A DNA stretch of 64,000 nt from Paratissierella segnis (GCF_014385195.1 NZ_JACRTG010000028.1:17614-81613); one strand, 5' to 3'; shown: positions 54,087 through 63,695, counted from the first letter of the stretch. Notes: generated by a model not told the origin, from the letters alone. A program made the numbers and translations.

Positions 54087-55255
54087 TAAAATCTCAATAC
54101 AGCTGCAATTTTTTCTTTATCAGGTATTTCATCTTGATGCAATGCAAATACCTTTCCTCCTCTGGATAAGGTTAGCAATGATGCAAATTCTATTAAATCC
54201 TCAGCATCATTTTTCTCCTCATCAAAAAGTTCAACTTGATTATTGTAAGATTCAAATTTCCCCCATTGATGATTTTCCTTATCAATGAACAAAGACTCTA
54301 TTTGTCCGCTATAGGCAGCAGGGATAATTTCTTCTAATGAATTTAGATATAGATGATTGTTTTGCCCGGAATACTGCTTATACTTAGCTTCAGCTAAAGC
54401 TTTATCCTCATTGAATATAGGCTCTACTATATCCCATGCTTTCTTATGAAGTTCTTCAGGACTTAGAGTTTCAGGATTTCCGCTTATAAAATCCTCCACT
54501 ATATTCGGATAGTTGCTCTTTTCCCTATAAATTGGAATAAGATATTCAACACCGGCTAATACCATTGGAATATTTTCGCCTTCATGGATACTTAAGATAT
54601 AAGCATCAAGAGCGCGGAAAAATCTAGTTAATTCATTTCTCTCATAATCATTCTCATTATCCTGAGCTTGAGTATTGGTACTGTAGTTAAGCGTAGAAAT
54701 AGACCTCGGATTAGATAGCCGTCTCTCCAATTTTGTCCTAGGATCATCATCCACTTGCATGTCAAACATGCTATCCGGAGAACCTTCAATAAAAACTTCC
54801 ATAACATTTTGCCTTGTACATCTAAACAACCTTGACTTATTTTTGCTCAATGCCAAAATATTAAATTGCCCATTTCCTGTAAAGAACGGGAGAAGAGGTT
54901 TGATATAAATTCTATTGGATATAGTAACAGATTCCTTGAATTCAAAGGGAAGTCTAAAATAATTAAAACCATCTGAATGGATAAAAAAAGCCAACCCATC
55001 ACTCTGATTTTGCCAAAATTTAATCTCTCCGACTAAATTGGATGCGGGTTTTAAAAATCTTTCAATTTCCGCTTTTTCCATTCCCATACTATAGAGTTTA
55101 GACTCCGCTACTCTTAATAATTGTTTAAATCTTATGGGATTCTGCCGTATATCAATGCCACTTCTAAAAGTAGGCATATAGATGGATACAAACAAATCTT
55201 CCTCCCTATTGATTAACTCCAAAAGTTCTTTTGTAGTCAAAATATCCATAAACAT
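54086..55255 (-). CDS. Bacterial archaeo-eukaryotic release factor-like (baeRF) protein
   Basis: This 389-residue soluble protein begins LTTKELLELINREEDLFVSI, followed by YMPTFRSG. Blocks such as GLAFFIHSDGFNYFRLPFEF, FNILALSKNKSRLFRC and IPMVLAGVEYLIPIYREKSN match the eRF1 domain 2/3-like baeRF families found in bacteria. A negatively charged region (QAQDNENDYERNELTRFF) replaces the catalytic loop. The proposed role is ribosome association or rescue, but it is unproven. It is isolated, sharing a terminator with tetR. Confidence 0.65.
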   Translation of the reverse strand: MFMDILTTKELLELINREEDLFVSIYMPTFRSGIDIRQNPIRFKQLLRVAESKLYSMGMEKAEIERFLKPASNLVGEIKFWQNQSDGLAFFIHSDGFNYFRLPFEFKESVTISNRIYIKPLLPFFTGNGQFNILALSKNKSRLFRCTRQNVMEVFIEGSPDSMFDMQVDDDPRTKLERRLSNPRSISTLNYSTNTQAQDNENDYERNELTRFFRALDAYILSIHEGENIPMVLAGVEYLIPIYREKSNYPNIVEDFISGNPETLSPEELHKKAWDIVEPIFNEDKALAEAKYKQYSGQNNHLYLNSLEEIIPAAYSGQIESLFIDKENHQWGKFESYNNQVELFDEEKNDAEDLIEFASLLTLSRGGKVFALHQDEIPDKEKIAAVLRF

Positions 55256-55370
55256 TCTCCTTTTTTGTAAATTATACTCAAATTAAATCCTATCTTCTAA
55301 ATAGTGCTAATTAAAGTAATAATTAAAAATAAGAATATTTATAGTTTTAATTTACCCATTATGATATCTT

Positions 55371-56396
55371 CTATGAAGGGAATTTAAGTAAATAGTCTAC
55401 TATAGCCTTGCCTTTTTCAGATTTTAAAAACTTTATTGTACTATTTGGCAGCAATTTATATGCTTCCTCTAATTTATTTTCTTTTAACAAATTTCTAACT
55501 GATGATGCGCTGATAGGCTCATCATCTGCTTTAATTCTATCTATTATTTTGACTTCAAGCCCATTGTTTTCAAGAATTTGTTTCAAAGAATAATTGTATG
55601 TATTCGTAACTATATCCTTAGGTTCGGATCCTAAAAATCTAACATCAATACTTAAATCTTTGGCAATTTTTTCCGCAAAAATACTAGCATCCAATTCTGT
55701 ATAGATTTCAAGCATCTTGTCTTTTTGTTTTATAAAATAGGTTGGAAAAGTTCCTCTGGAGATAATATATGGTCCTCCTTTTAAAACTTTGACCCTCGGC
55801 TGGGCTTTAAATTCATTGGCAACAATTTTTATTCTATCTTCAAATGGAAATATGGATAGATCCTCTTCCACAACAAATACCAACAACTCATCTACTTCAT
55901 TCAGTGCTTTTTCGATTAAGTATTTATGTCCCAATGTCATAGGGTTGCAGTTTACAATTACAGCACCTCTTTTCCCCTTTTTATCGCCAATAGTTTTTTT
56001 AACTTTATCTGCCCATTTTTGATAATTGTAAAATCCGCCTTCTAAGAGAAGTACTCTTTCTGTTGAATGTACCTCTTTAAGCCCTAAGGATTCAAAGATA
56101 TTTTTATTGTTTGGAGTAGTAAATATGAAATATGATGTATATCCCTTTTCAAATATATAATTCAATAGGGAGTCATAGATTGTGCTTATAGCCCCCTCAC
56201 CAACATAATCACATCTAGCAAAGAAATATTTCAAAATATTGCCTTGAGCAGAGCCCGTTGCTATTATTTTTCCATTATCTCTAATAACATAAGTAACATC
56301 CGGGTTATCGTATTCTACGTTAAAAGTCTCCAAAAATGATTTAATCTCATTTATTTCAATTGGATTGTTTCTGTTAATTTCATCGCTAAAAAACAT
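55371..56396 (-). CDS. citC: [Citrate (pro-3S)-lyase] ligase
   Basis: The 341-residue protein has an N-terminal GNAT-like acetyltransferase domain at about residues 1-125. The C-terminal adenylyl-transferase-type domain has the T/HxGH motif in NCNPMTLGHKYLIEKAL and the ISASSVR motif near residue 303. CitC acetylates the prosthetic group of the citrate lyase gamma subunit. Unusually no citD, citE, citF or citX is nearby. It could serve a lyase encoded elsewhere or a related acyl-carrier protein. Identity of the family is strong; the physiological partner is not visible. Confidence 0.88.
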   Translation of the reverse strand: MFFSDEINRNNPIEINEIKSFLETFNVEYDNPDVTYVIRDNGKIIATGSAQGNILKYFFARCDYVGEGAISTIYDSLLNYIFEKGYTSYFIFTTPNNKNIFESLGLKEVHSTERVLLLEGGFYNYQKWADKVKKTIGDKKGKRGAVIVNCNPMTLGHKYLIEKALNEVDELLVFVVEEDLSIFPFEDRIKIVANEFKAQPRVKVLKGGPYIISRGTFPTYFIKQKDKMLEIYTELDASIFAEKIAKDLSIDVRFLGSEPKDIVTNTYNYSLKQILENNGLEVKIIDRIKADDEPISASSVRNLLKENKLEEAYKLLPNSTIKFLKSEKGKAIVDYLLKFPS

Positions 56397-56420
56397 ATAA
56401 TTCCCCTATTCTTTTGCTAA

Positions 56421-56846
56421 TTATTCTTCACTTACCATAATATCTTTAACTGATTGAAATACTCTATAAACCTCTTCTGTTTTTCTGAATGCAGTTTCAC
56501 TTTGGAATATAAATTCATTAATTGACACTTGGTTTTGTTCTAAAACAACTAATCTCTTTTCTACTCTGCCTACTTTTTCTTCTACTTTACCTAGTTTATC
56601 TCCTACCTTGTCTAAATTCTCTTCCACGTTATCTAATCTAGCTTCTACTCTATCTACTTTCTCTTCTACGTTATTTAACCTATCTTCTACTTTGTCTAAT
56701 CGTCCCATTACTTCTTTATGGTTTCTATCAATTTTCTGATCCATAAAATCAATTTTATCTTGCATTTTGTTCATTTGGTTTTGCATAAATAATTGACTTT
56801 CTAAAATTTGCTGCAATACATTTTCAATATTATCCAATCTTTTCAC
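56421..56846 (-). CDS. Coiled-coil protein with internal repeats
   Basis: The 141-residue protein is almost entirely heptad/hendecad coiled coil. The unit VEEKVDRVEARLDNVEENLD, with variants RLDKVEDRLNN and KLGKVEEKVGRVEKRL, repeats about six times between residues 48 and 100. There is no membrane segment or catalytic motif. Such short repeats expand and contract, and many Firmicutes carry similar orphan proteins. The last 30 residues (FQSETAFRKTEEVYRVFQSV) form another helix. I do not recognise a function. Confidence 0.75.
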   Translation of the reverse strand: MKRLDNIENVLQQILESQLFMQNQMNKMQDKIDFMDQKIDRNHKEVMGRLDKVEDRLNNVEEKVDRVEARLDNVEENLDKVGDKLGKVEEKVGRVEKRLVVLEQNQVSINEFIFQSETAFRKTEEVYRVFQSVKDIMVSEE

Positions 56847-56926
56847 CCCTTAGTATATTCTATACCGTATATCCATTAAGTTATATTTATTATATACTAA
56901 TGATTATAAAAATAAAATATAATCTC

Positions 56927-58024
56927 CTAAATCACTTCTTCCGTTTCCTTATCAAATAAATAAAGTTTTTCTTTAGGAAAAATTAAGTCAAGCTTATCTC
57001 CGGCTTTTATATAATTCTCCGATGATATTTTCATAGTAATCCTTCCCCTTCCTACATTCATATGTGCCAAAGTTTCAGATCCCATAAGTTCAATCACTTC
57101 CACTATACCCGAAACATTGTACTTTTCATTCTCACCGGACAATCCGATATGTTCAGGCCTTATCCCCATAATAAGCTCCCCACTATTTTTATAGTTTTTT
57201 CCCTTTAAAATTTCAGCAGTTTTTTTAGATATAGGTATCTTAAATCCACCAAAGGTAATAAAAGTTTCCTCTTCTTCATACATTATTTTAACGTTTATAA
57301 AATTCATTTGCGGTGTCCCAATAAATCCTGCAACAAAGATATTTGCAGGAGCATCATAAAGCTCCCTTGGCGTAGCGACCTGTTTTATACACCCGTCTTT
57401 CATAACCACTATTTTGCTTCCCATGGTCATGGCCTCTGTTTGATCATGGGTCACATAAATAAATGTAGTCTCCAATTCGCTGTGAAGTTTTATAATCTCT
57501 ATTCTCATTTCAGCCCTAAGTTTTGCATCAAGATTTGATAGCGGTTCGTCCATCAAAAATACTTTTGGATTTCTTACGATAGCACGTCCCAAAGCCACCC
57601 TCTGTTGTTGTCCTCCCGAAAGTGCCTTTGGTTTTCTCTCCATCAGCTCCTCTATCTGTAAAGATTTTGCCACGTTTTTTATCTTGCTCTTTATTTCAGC
57701 TTTAGGAACTTTTCTAAGCTCCAATCCTAAAGCCATATTTTGATATACGCTCATATGAGGATACAGTGCATAGTTTTGAAATACCATAGCAATATCTCTG
57801 CCCTTTGGCTGAACATCATTTATCAATATGTCATCTATATAAAGCTCCCCGTCCGTAATATCCTCAATACCCGCAATCATTTTCAAAAGTGTCGATTTAC
57901 CACAACCTGACGGTCCAACCAACACAATAAATTCTTTATCATCCACATTTAGATTAAAATCCTGAACAGCGACTACTCCCCCAGGATACACCTTTCGTAT
58001 GTTTTTAAAAATTAAGCTTCCCAC
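56927..58024 (-). CDS. Sugar-type ABC transporter ATPase (UgpC/MsmX family)
   Basis: The 365-residue protein has Walker A GPSGCGKST at residues 37-45, signature ALSGGQQQRVALGRAI near 134, and Walker B VFLMDEPLSNLDAKLR. The C-terminal TOBE/OB region has MGIRPEHIGL, typical of carbohydrate importer ATPases. It lies two bases after the MacB-like gene and is last in the five-gene ABC operon, so it should drive the two permeases. Confidence 0.94.
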   Translation of the reverse strand: MGSLIFKNIRKVYPGGVVAVQDFNLNVDDKEFIVLVGPSGCGKSTLLKMIAGIEDITDGELYIDDILINDVQPKGRDIAMVFQNYALYPHMSVYQNMALGLELRKVPKAEIKSKIKNVAKSLQIEELMERKPKALSGGQQQRVALGRAIVRNPKVFLMDEPLSNLDAKLRAEMRIEIIKLHSELETTFIYVTHDQTEAMTMGSKIVVMKDGCIKQVATPRELYDAPANIFVAGFIGTPQMNFINVKIMYEEEETFITFGGFKIPISKKTAEILKGKNYKNSGELIMGIRPEHIGLSGENEKYNVSGIVEVIELMGSETLAHMNVGRGRITMKISSENYIKAGDKLDLIFPKEKLYLFDKETEEVI

Positions 58025-58026
58025 GA

Positions 58027-59190
58027 CTATACCTCCTCTTCCGCTCTTCTATGGATTTTCCTCATTCTCTTAGTGCTGCCTTTCATTTTCAAAGCCATTA
58101 TAAAAATTGAAACAGAAAAAACAGATGATACTAAAAAACCTATAAATTCAATCCTAAACAATTTTTCATATAGCTTACGGTAAATCCCCCCATGATAATA
58201 ATTCCTTGATTGCGAAAATGATTCAACATAAAAATTAAAATCAAATATGTCCTCAGGAGGTAAAACTCGCCCCGGTATATTGAATTTAAAATTGATTACA
58301 AATCGCAGTATAATTGCCCATAAAAATATAAGCAGCACCAACTTTATAGCTTCAAGCAAAATTGCATCCATATTGCCCATTATTATCTCTTTTGCATAGT
58401 AATCCTGAAGCTGCAATCTGTATTCTTTACTGTCATCCTTTAACTTCCTAAGTATTATAATTGTAATTAACACAAATATCAAAAATTCCATTAAAAAAAT
58501 CGAACCCTCAAAGAACTGAGATAAAATTGTACTATAATCAGTATAATCAAAGATAAGCCCGGAATCTAAAGAGATATATGGAATCCCTTCGGAAATATAT
58601 TCGTTAAGCCTCTCATTGAAGAAAAGCCTATCCCTTCCATCTTTTTCAGAAAACAAAACTCTATAGGAAACATCATCATCTATCTCTTTAATTGAGCTTG
58701 AAGGCATATAAATTATTTCTTCATCCAAATCATATGATTTTTTCAAAAAAGTATCTTCGTAAATACCGCTTATTATATAATTATCGCCTGAAATCTCAAC
58801 AGTTTCACCCACCGGATTATCCATTGGAAACATCTTTTCACCGAAACGTTCGCTTATTACAATTTCATGCTCTCCCTCTTTGCATTCTCTTCCGTCTTTA
58901 ATCAGATAGGGTTGAAATTTGCTGTAATTCTCATCCTTTTCTATGATAATCAGCTCATTTCCATTGTATTCAACTTGTTTTTCCAAAGTAAAGGATGTCA
59001 GATAGCTTTCATTCAAATAATCTCTATGATCCCATAATTCCAGATAATTAGTATCGTCACCTTCAAAAACCACCTCCATCCTTGAAGGGTATTTTTTAAA
59101 TTCATTTTGCACCTTCCATTGAAATGTCATGGATATGCCGGCAAATAGTATCAAAATACACAGTGTCAAAATCTTTTTCCTACTTAGCAT
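58027..59190 (-). CDS. MacB/FtsX-like membrane protein in a sugar ABC operon
   Basis: The 387-residue protein has a membrane helix at about residues 7-24 and an extracytoplasmic domain of about 200 residues. That domain contains HEIVISERFGEKMFPMDNPV, followed by GETVEISGDNYIISGIYED, the pattern of MacB periplasmic-core domains. Three more helices (about 235-255, 280-300 and 350-370) follow. The layout is that of FtsX/MacB permeases, which do mechanotransmission or export, not import. It is inserted between a sugar permease and the UgpC-type ATPase. Its role is unknown. Confidence 0.65.
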   Translation of the reverse strand: MLSRKKILTLCILILFAGISMTFQWKVQNEFKKYPSRMEVVFEGDDTNYLELWDHRDYLNESYLTSFTLEKQVEYNGNELIIIEKDENYSKFQPYLIKDGRECKEGEHEIVISERFGEKMFPMDNPVGETVEISGDNYIISGIYEDTFLKKSYDLDEEIIYMPSSSIKEIDDDVSYRVLFSEKDGRDRLFFNERLNEYISEGIPYISLDSGLIFDYTDYSTILSQFFEGSIFLMEFLIFVLITIIILRKLKDDSKEYRLQLQDYYAKEIIMGNMDAILLEAIKLVLLIFLWAIILRFVINFKFNIPGRVLPPEDIFDFNFYVESFSQSRNYYHGGIYRKLYEKLFRIEFIGFLVSSVFSVSIFIMALKMKGSTKRMRKIHRRAEEEV

Positions 59191-59199
59191 AATCTTATC

Positions 59200-60432
59200 T
59201 CACTTTCCTTCTATGTTTACAAACATTCCATCTGAGATGGATTTTGTAGACCACTTTATGATGCTGAATTCTTGAGCTACTCCCCCTGAAATGGCAGTTT
59301 CCACACCGTTTGTAGCTTCTATGGATACATTTACCCTTACTGCCTGTTTTCTCCGCTTACCCGAATTCTCTTCAAAAACTGCGTAAATATATCCGTCACT
59401 GCCGCTTCTATGCACGCATATATCCGGTATCACCTTGTCATGATATCCCAATGATTCACTCATTATATCGTTAGGATCGGATTTCAAGTCAGATTCTTTA
59501 GACTGAACAGTTTCAACTGTAGGTCTCATTATATATGTAATTTTTTGTGTTGCCAACGTTAGAAAAGCCATCATCACCAAAAATCTCACGGTTATTTTCT
59601 TAATTCTCCTCTTTTGTTTGTTTCCCTCTTCCTCAGATGATTGACCTAATAAATTCATTTCATTATCAGATACTACAGACAAATTTATCCCCTTAACTAG
59701 ATCACCATATGTAAATTGATACACTAAGATTGGCAATATACTAAAAACTACCCCTGCCGCATAAAAGACTCGCTTAAACACACCGCTTTTATTGAGAGTA
59801 ACAGCCAAAGGCATGTCCAACAAATCCGAAATAAAAATCAAAGGCTGCTCAACCATTGACCAGTAATTTATAAACAAAAGTATCGTTAGAGCAAAGATGA
59901 CCGAACGGCACATAGGAGCCGCAATCTTTAGAAACAATTTAAACTCACTTAACCCATCTGTTATTCCCGCATAAAATATCTCTTTATCCAATCCTCTCAT
60001 ATATTGCGCCATAAGAAATGCTCCAAAAGTTGAAAAAATATTTGGAAGTATTACTGCGCTTGGAGTGTATATTATATTTAGCATTTTCAGTGTTAAATAT
60101 TGAGGTACTATGGTAGCTTGAAATGGCATCATCATCAATACTATATAGAGCCAATACAGCGTTTCCTTTCCTCTAAAATTGAAACGGGTAAACCCATAGG
60201 CGCTAAGCAAGGATATAGGAATATTTATCCCTATTATAACGAAGGTATAAATGACCGAATTCCAGAAACCTATATAAAAATCTTCCGTCTGGAACAACAA
60301 TCTCCCATATTGGGATAAGCTAAAGCCTCCATTACTTCCTTTAAATGAGTATATAATCATTATTAAAAAAGGAAGAATACAGACAAAGGAAAAAAGATAT
60401 ATAAGAATATTTTTTCTAATATGTTTTTTCAT
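59200..60432 (-). CDS. Carbohydrate ABC permease with extra C-terminal extracytoplasmic domain
   Basis: Residues 1-250 form a normal six-helix sugar permease of the MalG type, with the EAA loop GITDGLSEFKLFLKIAAP at about 157-174. The protein continues to 410: a charged cytoplasmic linker (EEEGNKQKRRIKK), an extra helix at about 281-301, then some 105 extracytoplasmic residues. Their last part, GYIYAVFEENSGKRRKQAVR and later SISDGMFVNIEG, resembles the C-terminal barrel of membrane-fusion proteins. The normal family length is about 280, so this is a fusion. It is nine bases after the companion permease. Confidence 0.8.
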   Translation of the reverse strand: MKKHIRKNILIYLFSFVCILPFLIMIIYSFKGSNGGFSLSQYGRLLFQTEDFYIGFWNSVIYTFVIIGINIPISLLSAYGFTRFNFRGKETLYWLYIVLMMMPFQATIVPQYLTLKMLNIIYTPSAVILPNIFSTFGAFLMAQYMRGLDKEIFYAGITDGLSEFKLFLKIAAPMCRSVIFALTILLFINYWSMVEQPLIFISDLLDMPLAVTLNKSGVFKRVFYAAGVVFSILPILVYQFTYGDLVKGINLSVVSDNEMNLLGQSSEEEGNKQKRRIKKITVRFLVMMAFLTLATQKITYIMRPTVETVQSKESDLKSDPNDIMSESLGYHDKVIPDICVHRSGSDGYIYAVFEENSGKRRKQAVRVNVSIEATNGVETAISGGVAQEFSIIKWSTKSISDGMFVNIEGK

Positions 60433-60441
60433 GATATTCTC

Positions 60442-61287
60442 CTAATCCGATTTTTTTTGAAAATGTAAAAATAAAGCTACTATGACAGACATTCCCATTA
60501 TTATGACAAATGCAGAAGTACTTAGCCTTTGATAGTTCAGCTTAAAGAAATTATTGTTCATAAAATTTTGCAGCAAATAAACGCATTGTGGGGGATAGTC
60601 CCCATAAATAGCATAAACCTCCCTAAACATCTGAAAAGAATTTACAATGCTCAAGATAATTACAAAAAATATAATAGGTGCAATCAATGGAATTACAATT
60701 TTGATCGTATATTTAATATTCGAGGCAGAATCAAGGAAAAAAGCAGCTTTATAATCCTTGTCAATTGATGACAGTGCTCCTGTAAAAATGATGCTCATAT
60801 ACCCTATATTCTTTATAATAAAAATAAATATAACAACTGCCGCAGCATATTTTCCTCCAAAGAATTCAATTGGACTGTGTCCTAAGAAGGTAATCAATTT
60901 GTTTATTATCCCTGTATCTCCAAGTATTACACTCCAGCCCATAAGAGCGGAAGCAACAGGTATAATCATGGGAGAAAGCATTGCCCAACGAGGAAATTTA
61001 TATAGCTTATCCTCCATCATAAGACTTAATCCCAAAGAAATAATTGTAATAATCGGAACACCTATTGCAATAAATTTGAATGTGTTCTTGGCTGCAAGTA
61101 CAAAAGCAGAACTTCCAAACAGCTCTGCAAAGTTCTCAAGCCAAACAAAGCGTATCTCCGCTACACCTTTTGTAAAAGTATAATACCAACTTATTAAAAA
61201 GGGAATAATATAAAATAACAAAACTCCAATAAATCCCGGAAGAACAAATATCCATCCGCTATGACTTGTCCTTTTCAAAGGATCCAC
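60442..61287 (-). CDS. Carbohydrate ABC permease (MalF/UgpA type)
   Basis: The 281-residue protein has six helices and starts SGWIFVLPGFIGVLLFYIIP, typical of UgpA-like permeases. The EAA loop reads FFLDSASNIKYTIKIVIPLI near residue 185, where the usual E-A-A is changed to D-S-A. It pairs with the downstream MalG-type permease and lies three bases after the binding-protein gene. Confidence 0.9.
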   Translation of the reverse strand: MDPLKRTSHSGWIFVLPGFIGVLLFYIIPFLISWYYTFTKGVAEIRFVWLENFAELFGSSAFVLAAKNTFKFIAIGVPIITIISLGLSLMMEDKLYKFPRWAMLSPMIIPVASALMGWSVILGDTGIINKLITFLGHSPIEFFGGKYAAAVVIFIFIIKNIGYMSIIFTGALSSIDKDYKAAFFLDSASNIKYTIKIVIPLIAPIIFFVIILSIVNSFQMFREVYAIYGDYPPQCVYLLQNFMNNNFFKLNYQRLSTSAFVIIMGMSVIVALFLHFQKKSD

Positions 61288-61290
61288 CTC

Positions 61291-63567
61291 CTATTCCTCC
61301 AAACTTATCATTACATTGCTCTGTGCTTTAGATATAGCCTCTTCTAAGGTTATTTTATCTTCTGTATACTCCTGCAATGGTCCTGCAATATCTGATACTA
61401 GGTCATCCACATCATAAAAATAATCTACTTTATGGGATATATCTTTAATATAGCCATTAAGCCGCTGTGCATTCTGGAATCCCTCAGGGTCATAATCTTT
61501 TGAAATTCTATGTTTTTTCATGCTTTTATCTGCAATTATATCAAAAGAACTCTCATTTATAGACACTCTGTTGTTAGTTGACAATCCGTTGATCTCCTCT
61601 GTCAGAAGAAAACTTATAAACTTCTGTGCACTTTCTTTTCTTCCGGAACGATTGTTGATTAAAACCATCAGTCCGCTTCCCCAACCTCTATTATTATTTA
61701 TCTCTCCTTTAAATATTGGTATGTACATGCTTTTGTGATCTTTATTGTGTTTACAAAAATTTACCAAAAGGTCGCCATAATTGCTATCAGTTCCATCAAC
61801 ATAGAAAAGTGCACCCTGCAAATTATCTATTAGATCAAATTCTCTGTTTGGAGTGATGAAGTTCTGACTCTTTTGACATTCCTTTACTGTCTTTAAAAGT
61901 TCCATAAACCATTCCTGATTCAAATCAGCTTTTCTTTTTTCAAAGTCAACTAAATCCGGAATAACAGATTTCAATATAGTCTTTCCCAAAAATTTTTCCC
62001 AATTAAATCTTCCATCACTATCTGAAAATAGATATGTATTTGGAACCTTTTCTTCAATAATTCTCAAAAGAGCCAATGCTTCTCTCCATGTCATATTATC
62101 AAAATCAATATCCAGTCCAAGCTGAGACGCCAAGTCCATATTCACTTCTACAAATAAATAATTCACATTTAAAGGTATTGCTCTTATAGCCTCGCTTATT
62201 TTTAAACCATTTAATACTTCTTTGTTTAATTGATGATAACTTGGATCTTCTTCCAAAAATTCCTTTAAATCCATAAATGCATCTGTTCTAGCCGTATCCT
62301 TGTATTTGATAAGAGACCTTTCTCCAAATATTACATCCCCTACTTCTCCTGCTATCAAATCAAGCACAAATCTGGGAGCATAGATTTCATAGTGTTCATT
62401 ATATGAAGATTTTTCACTGTAAGTATAATCATATTCTATCTTTTCATCCGGATACTTCTTTTCATATTTAATTATTGCTTCTTGTATAAAATCATCTCTG
62501 TAGGGTGCTGTAACAGTTAGGGTGATGGGCCTTTTTTCTTCTTCTCCCATTATTTTTTCGTAGTTATAAAAATAATGGATGTATTCCTCTTCATCTCTTA
62601 TTGTAAATGAAAGATGTAAATTCCCCTCGTCATCCGCTAAAAAATCATTTATATAAGTATTCTCAACACTGTATGATGAATCTTTGATAAAATTGAATAC
62701 CGTTTTTATATATGACCCTTTTTCAGCATCATAGGTTTTTATTTCCTTCGTTTTCATAGTATTTATACAGTAGAGAAGGTTTTCAGCCGGATTATATCGA
62801 ATAAAATCAATCGCTGTATCTGTGTCCATCCTATATATTTCACTGCCGCTTGCAGCATCTATCTTTAGAAAACCATAAAAGTCATAGTCATATTTTGGTC
62901 CCGATAATACAGCAATAAAAAACTTTCCTTTATTGTCTATATCAAAATCTCCAATCCCTTCATAAACATTTTTGAGGTTCCCATTTTTCGTATATATCTG
63001 CAGTACAGGATTGTCTTCTGTAGAGCTTGATATATATACAAAGTCTTTATCTACCCTAAATCTGTAAACTTGTATATATCCTCCATCAAATATGTTTCCC
63101 TTAAAATCATCCAGTTGAATTTTTTTAGCTTCTCTCCCCTCATCATCATATGACTTTACAATAACTTTTTTTACTTCCTTGTCATAATCTACAGACCAAA
63201 ATACACCTTCTTCATCTACACAATAACTTGAATTTAAAATCATATCTATATCAGGTATTTTGTACATGTATTCTTTAGTATTCATATTCATTAAATAATA
63301 TTCATCATCTGAGCTATCATGGGTGATTTTAACCGGTTCGGATTTATAAGTAGCCAAGAACTCTTGACAACTGAAATCATGAAATTCTTCTCCAAGGAAT
63401 TCTTCACTGAAATAAAAGGGTTCGTTTATATTGCGCGTTTCCGCAACCTCTTGATCAGCTATTTCAGTATCCTTTTTGCCCATATTGGTAAAGATATATA
63501 TCCCGGATACTATTATTACAATCAATAAGCCAATCAAAATAATAGTTTTTGAATTCTTTCCTTTCAT
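61291..63567 (-). CDS. Membrane-anchored solute-binding protein with N-terminal propeller-like domain
   Basis: At 758 residues it is nearly twice the size of normal sugar-binding proteins. An uncleaved membrane anchor lies at about residues 8-27 with no lipobox. Residues about 50-340 contain repeated beta-strand blocks (YCVDEEGVFWSVDYDKE, VDKDFVYISSST, YNPAENLLYCINT), suggesting a beta-propeller. From about 345 a family 1 solute-binding fold follows (PITLTVTAPYRDDFIQEAII, MTWREALALLRIIEEKVPN). The start is ATG 63567 after AAAGGAGAGA. It heads the ABC operon behind LytTR-like repeats. The ligand is unknown. Confidence 0.82.
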   Translation of the reverse strand: MKGKNSKTIILIGLLIVIIVSGIYIFTNMGKKDTEIADQEVAETRNINEPFYFSEEFLGEEFHDFSCQEFLATYKSEPVKITHDSSDDEYYLMNMNTKEYMYKIPDIDMILNSSYCVDEEGVFWSVDYDKEVKKVIVKSYDDEGREAKKIQLDDFKGNIFDGGYIQVYRFRVDKDFVYISSSTEDNPVLQIYTKNGNLKNVYEGIGDFDIDNKGKFFIAVLSGPKYDYDFYGFLKIDAASGSEIYRMDTDTAIDFIRYNPAENLLYCINTMKTKEIKTYDAEKGSYIKTVFNFIKDSSYSVENTYINDFLADDEGNLHLSFTIRDEEEYIHYFYNYEKIMGEEEKRPITLTVTAPYRDDFIQEAIIKYEKKYPDEKIEYDYTYSEKSSYNEHYEIYAPRFVLDLIAGEVGDVIFGERSLIKYKDTARTDAFMDLKEFLEEDPSYHQLNKEVLNGLKISEAIRAIPLNVNYLFVEVNMDLASQLGLDIDFDNMTWREALALLRIIEEKVPNTYLFSDSDGRFNWEKFLGKTILKSVIPDLVDFEKRKADLNQEWFMELLKTVKECQKSQNFITPNREFDLIDNLQGALFYVDGTDSNYGDLLVNFCKHNKDHKSMYIPIFKGEINNNRGWGSGLMVLINNRSGRKESAQKFISFLLTEEINGLSTNNRVSINESSFDIIADKSMKKHRISKDYDPEGFQNAQRLNGYIKDISHKVDYFYDVDDLVSDIAGPLQEYTEDKITLEEAISKAQSNVMISLEE

Positions 63568-63625
63568 CCCACATCTCTCCTTTTTATCAACTTTTAATCT
63601 TTTATATAACGTTTATTTTGTCTTT

Positions 63626-63653
63626 ATCTTATCAATCTAATTTATAAATGCAA
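63626..63653 (-). promoter_or_regulatory. Candidate sigma-A promoter of the ABC operon
   Basis: The minus strand reads TTGCAT, 16 bases, TAAGAT, about 60 bases before the binding-protein start. It lies eight bases downstream of the direct repeats. Confidence 0.55.
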
Positions 63654-63660
63654 TAGTTTT

Positions 63661-63695
63661 GGAACAAACGACACTTTAAAGGGAACAAACGACAT
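63661..63695 (-). promoter_or_regulatory. Two direct repeats with LytTR-site spacing
   Basis: On the minus strand TGTCGTTTGTTCC occurs twice, 21 bases apart (two helix turns). The core GTCGTTTGT resembles the LytTR half-site pattern, and two 9-base sites with a 12-base gap are the known LytTR geometry. They abut the promoter -35 box, as for activator binding. Confidence 0.55.

Noticed and set aside
56560..56720. Repetitive DNA inside the coiled-coil gene as a CRISPR-like array
   Set aside because: The units are in-frame heptad/hendecad repeats of one protein with no spacers of uniform length.
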